Notes under the pieces: generated by a model
The model's database searches: none
Told to the model about the DNA's origin: nothing
The model's input: the letters and a program-made list of their open reading frames with translations, nothing else
Program-made: the position numbers and the translations under genes
In this document: in pieces, positions 7,887-14,132 of the stretch
How positions within the stretch are numbered: the stretch's first letter is position 1
How the letters are laid out: each line of letters opens with the position of its first letter
NCBI GenBank assembly: GCA_003134995.1
Contig: PLDC01000019.1
Span: 17,102 to 81,101 of the forward strand
Direction: 5' to 3'
Length of the DNA: 64,000 nt
From: Acidobacteriaceae bacterium
Lineage (GTDB): Bacteria; Acidobacteriota; Terriglobia; Terriglobales; Acidobacteriaceae

Positions 7887-8405
7887 TCACTCCGGCAGCG
7901 TGTATTCGAATTCGTATGAGTGCTTCCCGGAATCGATCTTGATATTCATCGTCCCCGTAAGCCCCTCGAGTTGGCCAGTGCCCGAATCGGGCACAACCGT
8001 GACGCTCAACTGCGGCGTGCCCCGCGTCATAGTCCCGCTGTGCTGCAGGACGAAGCTGCCCGTGCGTCCTTTCAGTGTCCCGGTAACGCGCTCCATCGCG
8101 ACATATCCACCGGAGCCCTTTACTACGGCCGCAGCCGAGGCCAGCATAAACCCCTTGCTGGTTCCCTCCAGATCGCCATGAAACTGCTTGTCAATCGACA
8201 TTCGGCCCAGCCCCGCATCCCCATCTTCAGCCGCCTGGGGCGTAACCTTCACGTCAAACATTCCACCAGCATGCATCGTCATAACTTTCTCCTTTGCGGG
8301 CGCTGCATGAGCCGGTGTATCTTGCCCGTGTCCTAGAGGACCAACGGTCAGACACGGAAAGATCGCCAGAAGCAACACAAATCGAGTTGAAAGTCCGCGG
8401 CGCAT
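7887..8405 (-). CDS. secreted DUF3224-like protein
   Basis: 172 residues. A signal peptide (about 1-27, hydrophobic TRFVLLLAIFPCLTVGPLG) is followed by a domain of about 130 residues with the features I associate with DUF3224: a Met-Thr-Met-His start to the domain, GDLEGTSKGFML, then GYVAMERVTGTLKGRTGSF and GTMTRGTPQLSVTVVPDSGT. This is a small beta-barrel family with no assigned reaction. In most members it is cytoplasmic; here an export signal is added. It lies tail-to-tail with trxA and downstream of lexA on the same strand, but about 170 bases of repeat separate it from lexA. Confidence 0.75.
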   Translation of the reverse strand: MRRGLSTRFVLLLAIFPCLTVGPLGHGQDTPAHAAPAKEKVMTMHAGGMFDVKVTPQAAEDGDAGLGRMSIDKQFHGDLEGTSKGFMLASAAAVVKGSGGYVAMERVTGTLKGRTGSFVLQHSGTMTRGTPQLSVTVVPDSGTGQLEGLTGTMNIKIDSGKHSYEFEYTLPE

Positions 8406-8488
8406 TAGTTTGAGAGGAAGCGAAGGCCTTTCTCCGCGATCCCCGCGGCAGTTCTCCGCGCCCTCAGCGGTGAAAGGCTTAAGATTTT

Positions 8489-8578
8489 GAAGCCCGAAGT
8501 CCGAAGCCCGAAGTCCGAAGCCGGAAGTCCGAAGCCGGAAGCCCGAAGCCGGAAGCCCTAAGCCCGAAGCCCGAAGCC
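8489..8578 (+). repeat. GAAGCCC/GAAGTCC heptamer array, about 13 units
   Basis: A clean 7-base tandem array whose units vary only at two or three positions (GAAGCCC, GAAGTCC, GAAGCCG). It abuts the lexA stop codon at 8579 exactly. This is the longest single-arm heptamer array in the window. Confidence 0.9.
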
Positions 8579-9199
8579 CTAATACTTCCGAAGCACTCCA
8601 ATCACCCGCCCCTGCACTTCCACCGACGCCGCCGGCACAATAATCGGCTTCATAGTCACATTCGAGGGTTGCAGGCGAACGTTATCCCCTTCGCGATAGA
8701 ACCGCTTCAGGGTAGCGTCCGATTGCTCGATTAGCGCGACCACAATATCGCCATTGTGCGCCGTCTTCAGTTTCTCGACTAGCACATAGTCGCCGTCGAG
8801 GATGGCCTCATCCTGCATGGAATCGCCGCGCACTTCCAACACAAAAACTTCTTTCGAGCGCACAAAGTCGGCAAGCGAAATGGTCTCATTACTCTGCACA
8901 GCCTCAATGGGCTGGCCCGCGGCAATGCGCCCCAGCAGCGGCAGCACCAGCCCAGTATTCACGCTCATAGCCTGCTTCAGCCGTCCCTTGGGCGGCACCA
9001 AGTCAATAGAGCGACTGCGGTTGTAATCGCGCGTGAGCAATCCCTTCTTCTCGAGGTTCGTGATGTGCTTGTGCACGGTAGCCAGCGAGTTCAGGTCAAG
9101 CCCATTGCCAATCTCTTCAAACGACGGAGAATACCCATGCTCCGCCACAAAGCGGGAGATGAAGTCATAGACTTCGCGCTGCCTGCGTGTAATCGCCAT
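8579..9199 (-). CDS. lexA: LexA repressor
   Basis: 206 residues from the ATG that gives MAITRRQREVYDFISRFVAE; a TTG 45 bases upstream would add an unlikely N-terminus. The winged-helix DNA-binding domain occupies about 1-65 (GYSPSFEEIGNGLDLNSLAT). The self-cleavage bond is Ala-Gly in GRIAAGQPIEA, the catalytic serine is in GDSMQDEAILDGDYV, and the lysine is in the segment after NGDIVVALIE. It represses SOS genes until RecA filaments trigger autocleavage. No palindromic LexA box is obvious in the gap upstream. The gene stands alone, with a heptamer array right at its stop codon. Confidence 0.95.
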   Translation of the reverse strand: MAITRRQREVYDFISRFVAEHGYSPSFEEIGNGLDLNSLATVHKHITNLEKKGLLTRDYNRSRSIDLVPPKGRLKQAMSVNTGLVLPLLGRIAAGQPIEAVQSNETISLADFVRSKEVFVLEVRGDSMQDEAILDGDYVLVEKLKTAHNGDIVVALIEQSDATLKRFYREGDNVRLQPSNVTMKPIIVPAASVEVQGRVIGVLRKY

Positions 9200-9245
9200 G
9201 CCGACATTGTTGGCGAATGGAAGGCGAATGTCAAGAAGAATCAAC

Positions 9246-9636
9246 TGCTAGCTACAAGCTTCTAGCTACGGCTCGTGTGGAGCGGACACTCCTGTCCGCT
9301 GCCTTTGACTTTGATTTTGTTCTTGACGCTGACCTACACCCAACCAAACCTACAACGAGATCACCCTGGCCATCCCTTAGACGAACTTGAAAGGAGGACC
9401 TAGCGTTTTCCACACCCACCCTGTGACATCTAACCTTGCGCCTCACCGCGAATCAGCCCATCATAGACGAGGCGAAGGCAGTCCGGGTAAAAGAGCCGAG
9501 AACAGCCCTAACTCCTTTGTTGTCAAGATTTTTACCTCTAACCCCTCTGCAATCAAGACTTTGCAGACACTTTTTGCGAACTCCGCGCCCAGCAAGCCTT
9601 TTCAAGGTATGGGGGGTGGGGGGAGTAACTTCAGAG
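9246..9636. other. gene-free gap between lexA and the transposon
   Basis: It holds a short AGCTACAAGCTTCTAGCTACG repeat near 9249-9270 and a hairpin repeat (GGAGCGGACACTCCTGTCCG, about 9279-9300). A TTTGACTTTGATTTTG run follows, then a G-rich stretch before the insertion site. Two ORFs here (9387-9653 and 9436-9681) have no protein character. Confidence 0.5.
9629..9636 (+). repeat. target-site duplication, left copy
   Basis: CTTCAGAG, repeated exactly at 12424-12431 on the far side of the element. Eight bases is the normal duplication length for IS1595-family insertion. Confidence 0.85.
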
Positions 9637-9658
9637 GAAGATTATTCACTTGACACAA
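9637..9658 (+). repeat. left terminal inverted repeat
   Basis: Begins GAAGATTATTCACTTG and is exactly complementary to 12402-12423 over 22 bases; one further flanking pair also matches but belongs to the duplication. Confidence 0.92.
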
Positions 9659-9882
9659 CTGTTACACTAGTCCTGCCGTGACGGGGTTTTAAAATATTTC
9701 CGTGGAGAACAGGTGGATGCCTGTGGAAAATACTGTTAACTATGTGATAAAGACGGTTAACATGCTGATTCTGCTAAGCATTCAAGTATTGAATAAAATT
9801 GCAAGCGAGCGCATCATATAGGTGCGCGTAAGTTTCGCTGGGTCGCACCCGGCTTTCCCCGCAGCCCCTGGGTATAATGAGG

Positions 9883-9922
9883 GGCAGAAAGGCCATCCGA
9901 AAAGGTGGCCTTTTGCCTTTTT
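9883..9922 (+). terminator. strong terminator hairpin inside the transposon
   Basis: GGC-A-AAAGGCCA (from 9883) pairs with TGGCCTTT-GCC (to 9917) and is followed by TTTTT on the plus strand. Read on the minus strand it also closes the cargo genes, and it overlaps the stop codon at 9921. A TATAAT lies at 9873-9878 without a convincing -35 box. Confidence 0.7.
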
Positions 9923-10436
9923 AGGGCCAAACCTGATTGTAGTGTGCCGGATAGTGGTCACTGTCTCTCGGATGGCAAGTCACAGGAACGAGCAAGGTTG
10001 CTCCGACCCTACGGCACACAAGAACCTTGAATTTATACTTGCGGCCAGTGGGATCAAATTCTTTCACGTAAAGTGTGTCCCCCGCCTTGTCAGGACCGAT
10101 TAGAGGCTGCGCTCGCAGTTCAAAAATCTTTGTTGGTCTCTGAATGATCGGGATAACCCAAGGGAACGTTTGTACTCTTTCCGTGTCGTATCCGCCAAAA
10201 TCCGCGTTTGTTTTTGCCCCGGCCCTAATGGCGAGTGCCTGTTTTTTGGGATTGTTCACCTCTAGCGTTGAGTTTTTTCGCAGTAACTTAATCGAGTGGG
10301 GGAATCTCTCAATTGAGAATCGGACCGTATGACCGCGAGGATCGACCAATTTAACGTTACATAGATTCTGCTCGTACCATTCCAGCATGGCGCGCAGATC
10401 GTGATGCCATATTCGATCAGGCGGTCGCTCAGCCAA
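9921..10436 (-). CDS. transposon cargo protein, possible BECR-fold (PBECR-like) nuclease
   Basis: 171 residues from a TTG that follows GGGGGTGAAAA; an ATG at 10388 would give 155. The C-terminal half reads FPWVIPIIQRPTKIFE, then GDTLYVKEFDPTGRKYKFKV, then LLVPVTCHPRDSDHY. This succession (proline-rich entry, Tyr-Val-Lys strand, hydrophobic strand, Thr-Cys-His near the end) resembles the phage Barnase-EndoU-ColicinE5/D-RelE-like domains, many of which cut tRNA or mRNA. That is a pattern judgement only; no catalytic set is proven. The N-terminal third (HHDLRAMLEWYEQ) is helical and unrecognised. It is the last gene of the minus-strand cargo, 39 bases after the coiled-coil gene. It could equally be an uncharacterised accessory protein. 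Confidence 0.6.
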   Translation of the reverse strand: MAERPPDRIWHHDLRAMLEWYEQNLCNVKLVDPRGHTVRFSIERFPHSIKLLRKNSTLEVNNPKKQALAIRAGAKTNADFGGYDTERVQTFPWVIPIIQRPTKIFELRAQPLIGPDKAGDTLYVKEFDPTGRKYKFKVLVCRRVGATLLVPVTCHPRDSDHYPAHYNQVWP

Positions 10437-10475
10437 TTTTCACCCCCACGCTCACTTGCATAAGGCGTTCCTTCT

Positions 10476-10922
10476 TTATTGCAGCGCTGCGGCTCCATCA
10501 TCTTGCGAAGACGATTCTTGAACAAGTTCATATTCTCCGGGAGCAACCCTCTTGAAAAGTTCGCTCCGCTTGATAACGTTGAAGATGATGTTGTTGGCGT
10601 TCTTGCGGCTTTTCGTCACCCCAGCTCGCAACAACAAATCCTTTGCCGTTATGAGCTTTAGGCGATTATTGTTTGCCTTGGCAATTTTTGTTAGAGCTTC
10701 CAATTGCGTTAGACCTTTGAGGTCGCTTGCAAAAATGGACCCCGCTAATTGCATAAACGCCTTGCCGCCAGATTCCTGCTCTTTTAGGAGCTTGCAGGTT
10801 GTCTCCACCGATTCTAGCTGCCTTTTAAGCTCTGTAAGTTGCACAGTCAGGGTATCAAGCTGCGCTCTGAGATTGCGCTTCAAATCCTCGACTTCTGGAA
10901 ATAATTGTTTCATACTCGTCAT
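10476..10922 (-). CDS. transposon cargo protein with coiled coil and C-terminal HTH-like region
   Basis: 148 residues, starting at an ATG with GGAGGG 6-11 bases upstream. Residues of about 5-50 are a Leu/Glu/Lys heptad-rich coiled coil (VEDLKRNLRAQLDTLTVQL). After a linker, residues of about 70-140 (ALTKIAKANNNRLKLITAKD, GVTKSRKNANNIIFNVIKRS, FKRVAPGEYEL) look like a winged-helix segment ending in a beta wing. I recognise this layout as a recurrent hypothetical protein but cannot name a family. It lies downstream of the two tRNA-like genes and upstream of the BECR-like gene on the same strand, so it may regulate or assist them. Confidence 0.7.
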   Translation of the reverse strand: MTSMKQLFPEVEDLKRNLRAQLDTLTVQLTELKRQLESVETTCKLLKEQESGGKAFMQLAGSIFASDLKGLTQLEALTKIAKANNNRLKLITAKDLLLRAGVTKSRKNANNIIFNVIKRSELFKRVAPGEYELVQESSSQDDGAAALQ

Positions 10923-10997
10923 GTTGCCCTCCTCGACTCCTCAATAGCGTTAGAGTTGACAACTCACGCGTTATATGTGTGACGCTAGTAAAGACGA

Positions 10998-11089
10998 TGG
11001 CGGAAGGCGGGGGAATCAAACCCCACCGTGCTCGTAACACGGCGACCCGCTTATAAGGCAGGCTCCACGCTCAACGGGTTGCACCTTCC
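10998..11089 (-). tRNA. tRNA-like gene 1 (long variable region, CCA encoded)
   Basis: Minus strand. The 7-base acceptor GGAAGGT pairs with GCCTTCC (last pair T-G), followed by a discriminator G and an encoded CCA (10998-11000). The T-arm is TGGGG-TTTGATT-CCCCC (one T-C mismatch). Two further perfect or near-perfect arms exist: CCTGC-CTTATAA-GCGGG, which would give anticodon TAT, and CCGTG-TTACGAG-CACGG, which is either a long variable arm or an alternative anticodon arm (ACG). The D region lacks a normal D-stem. So it is tRNA-like rather than canonical, and the amino acid is undecided. It sits between the transposase and the coiled-coil gene. Confidence 0.5.
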
Positions 11090-11109
11090 GACATTTGACA
11101 AAAATACAG

Positions 11110-11183
11110 AGGCCCGGACCAGAATCGAACTGGCATAGGCACCTTTGCAAGAGGAGCCGCCTATCCATTCGAGCCACCGGGCC
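11110..11183 (-). tRNA. tRNA-like gene 2 (anticodon read as TGC)
   Basis: Minus strand, 74 nt. The acceptor stem GGCCCGG/CCGGGCC is perfect over 7 pairs, the D-loop has the invariant GG (GAATGGATA), and the T-arm is GCCAG-TTCGATT-CTGGT with a canonical T-loop. The anticodon stem CTCCT/AGGTG has one T-T mismatch, and the loop CTTGCAA puts TGC (Ala) at positions 34-36. The D-stem is weak, CCA is not encoded, and the G3-U70 pair expected of tRNA-Ala is absent, so the charging identity is uncertain. It lies 20 bases from tRNA-like gene 1, inside the transposon. Confidence 0.6.
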
Positions 11184-11306
11184 ATTTGTATTTTCACTCT
11201 ACGGATTAACGAAAGTCAAGTAGTGATTGAAAGGCAAGCAGCGAATTGTTTAAAGGTATGAAACAAAAAGAGAACAAATAGCGAAAGGTATGCTCTATTA
11301 CATTGT

Positions 11307-11435
11307 ATGAAGGCAGACAAGGGACAATTCGACGCAGTTCTCCGACAAATGCTATCGAAGCCTCCGCAGAAAACCTCAGAGATAAAGGGCAAGAAGATAG
11401 CGCCGCGAAAGTTTAAGCCTTCGGGCCAGAAGTAA
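11307..11435 (+). CDS. small basic protein of 42 residues
   Basis: The reading frame starts MKADKGQFDAVLRQMLSKPP and continues into a Lys-rich tail (EIKGKKIAPRKFKPSGQK). Short proteins with an Asp-x-x-Leu-x-x-Met-Leu core and a Pro/Lys-rich tail recur in bacterial genomes, often beside mobile or toxin-antitoxin genes, but I cannot name this one. It is convergent with the transposase and overlaps its last 23 bases. The ribosome site is weak. Composition and frame suggest a real gene. Confidence 0.5.
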   Translation: MKADKGQFDAVLRQMLSKPPQKTSEIKGKKIAPRKFKPSGQK

Positions 11436-12375
11436 GTTCCGCGAATCGTAGAGGACTCACATTGCAGAGCCGCCGCACTGTGTTTATGAACACGTCCGAC
11501 TCGCTCCGATTGTTAAAACGGTACTCAAATTCCGCAAGATAGCGATGCAGGTGTTTGCCTGACAGCTTGTGAAACTGGCCTATTACCCCGCGCTTGAGAA
11601 GCGAGAATGCCGACTCAATTGAGTTCGTAGTCACATCCCCGCGAACGTACTCGCCGATTATGTGATTAACCTTTTCGTGACGATCTACGAACTCCGGGCC
11701 AAGTGCAGCCGGATAAGCGCGAAGCTGGTCTGTCATCACGCGCTCAACATCGGGCGCAAGCGTAGCCTTTACGAAGCCGCTAAGGGTCTCTATTTTCGCA
11801 TCTGGGATGTGGCGCAGTCGAAGTTTCCCGCCGCGCTGTACGGCACCCGCAACAACGCGCTTTTGTTTCTTAGCGAACTTCATCCCCATGCCGCTAACCT
11901 TGCCGCCAATATACGTTTCGTCAATTTCCACGATCCCGCCGAGCGGTACAGGATTGGCTTCCTTCATGCTTTCGCGGATGCGGTGAGTCAGATACCACGC
12001 GGTTTTGTATCCGCCGATCCCTAGGTCGCGCTGCAATTGCGCTGCACTGATTCCTTTTTTCGCGTTCAAGATTAACCCGATAGCGTGGAACCACGTTATG
12101 AGCGGGAGATGCGAGTCCGCAAACAGGGTGCCAGCGGTCGGAGAGAACTGCTGGTGACAATCTTTGTTGAGGCACAGATAGAACCAAGGCCGCTTGTTTT
12201 TGGACTCTGATTGCCGCATGACGCGCTTAACGTTCTTGTCACCACACGTAGAGCAACGCACCACGCCATCCGGCCAGCGCATCTTTTCGACATACTCAAG
12301 GCATTGTGCTTCGGTCGAAAACTTTATGAAGATGTCCGCAATGCTGATTGGCTTGGGATGAATTCGTTTCGGCAT
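11413..12375 (-). CDS. IS1595-family (ISXO2-like) DDE transposase
   Basis: 320 residues. The N-terminal zinc ribbon has a CSTCG pair and a second pair around CLNKDCHQQF. A short helical linker follows (TWFHAIGLILNAKKGISAAQ), then the catalytic domain. The first acidic residue lies in IVEIDETYIGGK, the second in VERVMTDQLRAY, and the C-terminal part has NSIESAFSLLKRGVIGQFHK and the HRYLAEFEYRFNNR motif characteristic of this family. Full length with no frame damage, and bracketed by the element ends, so it should be active in cis. The start ATG lies 26 bases inside the right inverted repeat. Confidence 0.93.
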   Translation of the reverse strand: MPKRIHPKPISIADIFIKFSTEAQCLEYVEKMRWPDGVVRCSTCGDKNVKRVMRQSESKNKRPWFYLCLNKDCHQQFSPTAGTLFADSHLPLITWFHAIGLILNAKKGISAAQLQRDLGIGGYKTAWYLTHRIRESMKEANPVPLGGIVEIDETYIGGKVSGMGMKFAKKQKRVVAGAVQRGGKLRLRHIPDAKIETLSGFVKATLAPDVERVMTDQLRAYPAALGPEFVDRHEKVNHIIGEYVRGDVTTNSIESAFSLLKRGVIGQFHKLSGKHLHRYLAEFEYRFNNRSESDVFINTVRRLCNVSPLRFAELTSGPKA

Positions 12376-12401
12376 GACCCTACCTTACCGGAATAGGGCG
12401 T

Positions 12402-12423
12402 TTGTGTCAAGTGAATAATCTTC
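12402..12423 (-). repeat. right terminal inverted repeat
   Basis: Exact reverse complement of 9637-9658. Confidence 0.92.
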
Positions 12424-12431
12424 CTTCAGAG
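12424..12431 (+). repeat. target-site duplication, right copy
   Basis: CTTCAGAG, identical to 9629-9636. Confidence 0.85.
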
Positions 12432-12597
12432 TTAATAGATTTTTCCATTTCGGTTCCATCGTTTCCAGAATCGACGCAAAGTTTTTTCGCGATGGAAATC
12501 CACAGGCCCATAATTGGCATTCCCTCCAAACTGAGCCTGCTCTTCAAATTCTAAGGTTTTTGGGGTACGCTTATGCCGCTTGTTCAAGGAGGCCTCT

Positions 12598-13173
12598 ATG
12601 GCACAGAACACTCCGGTTGAGATGGTGAAGAGAGGTTCGACGGTTTCCATTTTGTGGGGAGTCTTGCTCATCGTGTTTGGGATGATGGCGGTCGGTTCGC
12701 CGTTCCTTGCCGCCGTGGCCGTTAACGTTGTGGTTGCGTGGCTGATTGTTTTGGCGGGCGTCGTCCACTTGATGCTGGCTTTTCGCGCGCATGGCGCGGG
12801 GAGCGTCATCTGGAAGGCTTTGGTCGGCATTGCCTATTTGTGCTTTGGCGGGTATTTGCTCGTGCGTCCGGTCGCAGGCGTAGCTTCGCTTACGCTGCTG
12901 CTGGCTTGGCTGTTTCTGATTGAAGGCGTGCTCAACATCGTGCTGTATGTGAAGATGCGTTCGGTCCACGGATCGAGTTGGGTGCTGATCGATGGCATCA
13001 TCACTCTGCTCCTCGGCGCGATGATTTATATGCAATGGCCGTCGAGTTCATTGTGGGCGATCGGCACGCTGGTCGGGATCAGCATGATCATCAGCGGACT
13101 GGCGCGTGTGATGATGTCATTGGGAGTGCGCAGGGCCGCTGAAGATGTGGCGAACACAAAGTTAGCGGCTTAG
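12598..13173 (+). CDS. HdeD-like (DUF308) membrane protein
   Basis: 191 residues from the ATG that follows CAAGGAGG by 6 bases; an upstream GTG/TTG extension is unneeded. Six hydrophobic segments in three pairs (first GVLLIVFGMMAVGSPFLAAV, last LWAIGTLVGISMIISGLARV) match the HdeD/DUF308 family of acid-stress-linked inner-membrane proteins of unknown mechanism. The C-terminal end is short and charged. The IS1595-type element inserted about 170 bases upstream may have separated the gene from its promoter or supplied a new one. It stands alone on the plus strand. Confidence 0.85.
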   Translation: MAQNTPVEMVKRGSTVSILWGVLLIVFGMMAVGSPFLAAVAVNVVVAWLIVLAGVVHLMLAFRAHGAGSVIWKALVGIAYLCFGGYLLVRPVAGVASLTLLLAWLFLIEGVLNIVLYVKMRSVHGSSWVLIDGIITLLLGAMIYMQWPSSSLWAIGTLVGISMIISGLARVMMSLGVRRAAEDVANTKLAA

Positions 13174-13252
13174 TGAGAAGAAGCTAAGCTCGAAGGCCGG
13201 CAGAACCAAAGCAAAACTAAAGGCAACGGACCGGACGGCCCGATCCACACAA

Positions 13253-13282
13253 GCGGACGGGCGAGTCTACCCGTCCGCTCGC
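13253..13282. repeat. REP-like hairpin
   Basis: GCGGACGGG pairs with CCCGTCCGC around an 8-base loop. It lies between the HdeD-like gene and msrA, with no T-run. Confidence 0.6.
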
Positions 13283-13369
13283 CCGAAATGTGTGTTGAGG
13301 ACATCCGAAACTTCTTTGGGATTCGTAAGTCTAATACTGAGGATGCAGTCGATTAGCTGGGAGGACGTT

Positions 13370-14041
13370 ATGGCAAGGGCTTCGGTTCGGATGGTAGCGA
13401 TAGTGCTGACGATGCTGGCAGTGACGCTAGCCTGCCAAGCTGGCAGCGGGGCGAATGGCCCAGTTCCCACCGCAGTGGTCGACGAGACTAAGGCTGCGGC
13501 CAAGGGAAAAGAGACGATGGTTGTGGCCGGAGGATGCTTCTGGGGCATCCAGGCTGTGTTTCAGCATGTGAAGGGTGTGCGCAGCGCGACCTCGGGATAC
13601 TCGGGAGGCACGGTGAAGAATCCCGGCTATGAAGAGGTGAGCAGCGGTCGCACCGGGCATGCGGAGTCGGTAGAGATTGTTTACGATCCGTCGAAGGTTA
13701 CTTATGGAGAATTGCTGCGCGTGTTCTTTTCGGTGGCGCTCGATCCAACGGAACTGAACCGGCAGGGTCCGGATGAGGGCACGCAGTACCGCTCGGTAAT
13801 TTTTTATGCGAACGAAGAGCAGAAGAAAATTGCTGAGGCTTACATCGCGCAGCTGAATCAGTCCAAAGTTTTTTCGCGCCCGATCGTGACGCAGGTAGTG
13901 GCGATGGATAAATTTTATCCGGCCGAGCAGTACCATCAGAATTATGCGACGCTCCATCCGGATAACGGCTACATCGCTACGTACGATGCCCCGAAAGTGG
14001 AGAATTTGAAGAAAGAATTTCCGGAACTGTACGCGAAATAA
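13370..14041 (+). CDS. msrA: peptide methionine-S-sulfoxide reductase, exported
   Basis: 223 residues from the ATG preceded by GGGAGGA (7-base gap); a longer frame from 13292 is open but unneeded. A hydrophobic export segment (MVAIVLTMLAVTLACQAG) ends at a cysteine, so it may be a lipoprotein, although the position -3 residue is not ideal for a lipobox. The catalytic motif GGCFWG lies in VVAGGCFWGIQAVF, followed by GYSGG, GHAESVEIVYDP and the C-terminal YHQNY. It reduces the S-epimer of methionine sulfoxide in proteins outside the cytoplasm. It is paired with msrB 91 bases downstream, and the spacer is a perfect heptamer hairpin. Confidence 0.93.
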   Translation: MARASVRMVAIVLTMLAVTLACQAGSGANGPVPTAVVDETKAAAKGKETMVVAGGCFWGIQAVFQHVKGVRSATSGYSGGTVKNPGYEEVSSGRTGHAESVEIVYDPSKVTYGELLRVFFSVALDPTELNRQGPDEGTQYRSVIFYANEEQKKIAEAYIAQLNQSKVFSRPIVTQVVAMDKFYPAEQYHQNYATLHPDNGYIATYDAPKVENLKKEFPELYAK

Positions 14042-14043
14042 TC

Positions 14044-14120
14044 AAGTTCTCAGTTCTCGGTTCTCAGTTGCGGAGCGCGAGAGTTTTTACTGAGAACTGA
14101 GAACCGAGAACTGAGAACTT
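14044..14120. repeat. TTCTCAG heptamer inverted array (26-bp perfect stem)
   Basis: The left arm 14044-14069 (units of GTTCTCA/GTTCTCG) is exactly complementary to the right arm ending at 14120, around a loop of mixed sequence. It is the cleanest example of the array-loop-reverse array plan, lying between msrA and msrB. Confidence 0.9.
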
Positions 14121-14132
14121 TACGGAGGGACC

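Larger units (their letters stand above)
9637..12423. mobile_element. IS1595-type transposon with cargo (2787 bp)
   Basis: Bounded by perfect 22-base inverted repeats (9637-9658 and 12402-12423) and flanked by a perfect 8-base direct duplication, so it is intact and recent. It encodes an IS1595-type DDE transposase, two tRNA-like genes, a coiled-coil protein and a possible BECR-fold protein, all on the minus strand, and a 42-codon ORF on the plus strand. A strong hairpin closes the minus-strand unit near its left end. Passenger genes are known in some IS1595 members; tRNA cargo is, as far as I know, not described. The insertion site is the upstream region of the HdeD-like gene. Confidence 0.9.

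Noticed and set aside
8489..8578. Possible CRISPR array
   Set aside because: Units are 7 bases without spacers; no cas genes. The other heptamer arrays in the window fail for the same reason.
9387..9681. Two overlapping frames at the left edge of the transposon
   Set aside because: They cross the target duplication and the inverted end, with no coherent composition.
10262..10546. 94-codon minus-strand frame between the two cargo genes
   Set aside because: It overlaps both better-supported cargo genes in another frame and shows no domain features.
10998..11089. Plus-strand reading of tRNA-like gene 1 (anticodon loop CTCGTAA, Thr-CGT)
   Set aside because: On the plus strand there is no T-arm beside the acceptor stem and no CCA; on the minus strand both are present.
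12571..13035. 154-codon minus-strand frame over the HdeD-like gene
   Set aside because: His/Gln-rich antisense shadow of a gene with a good ribosome site and six membrane segments.
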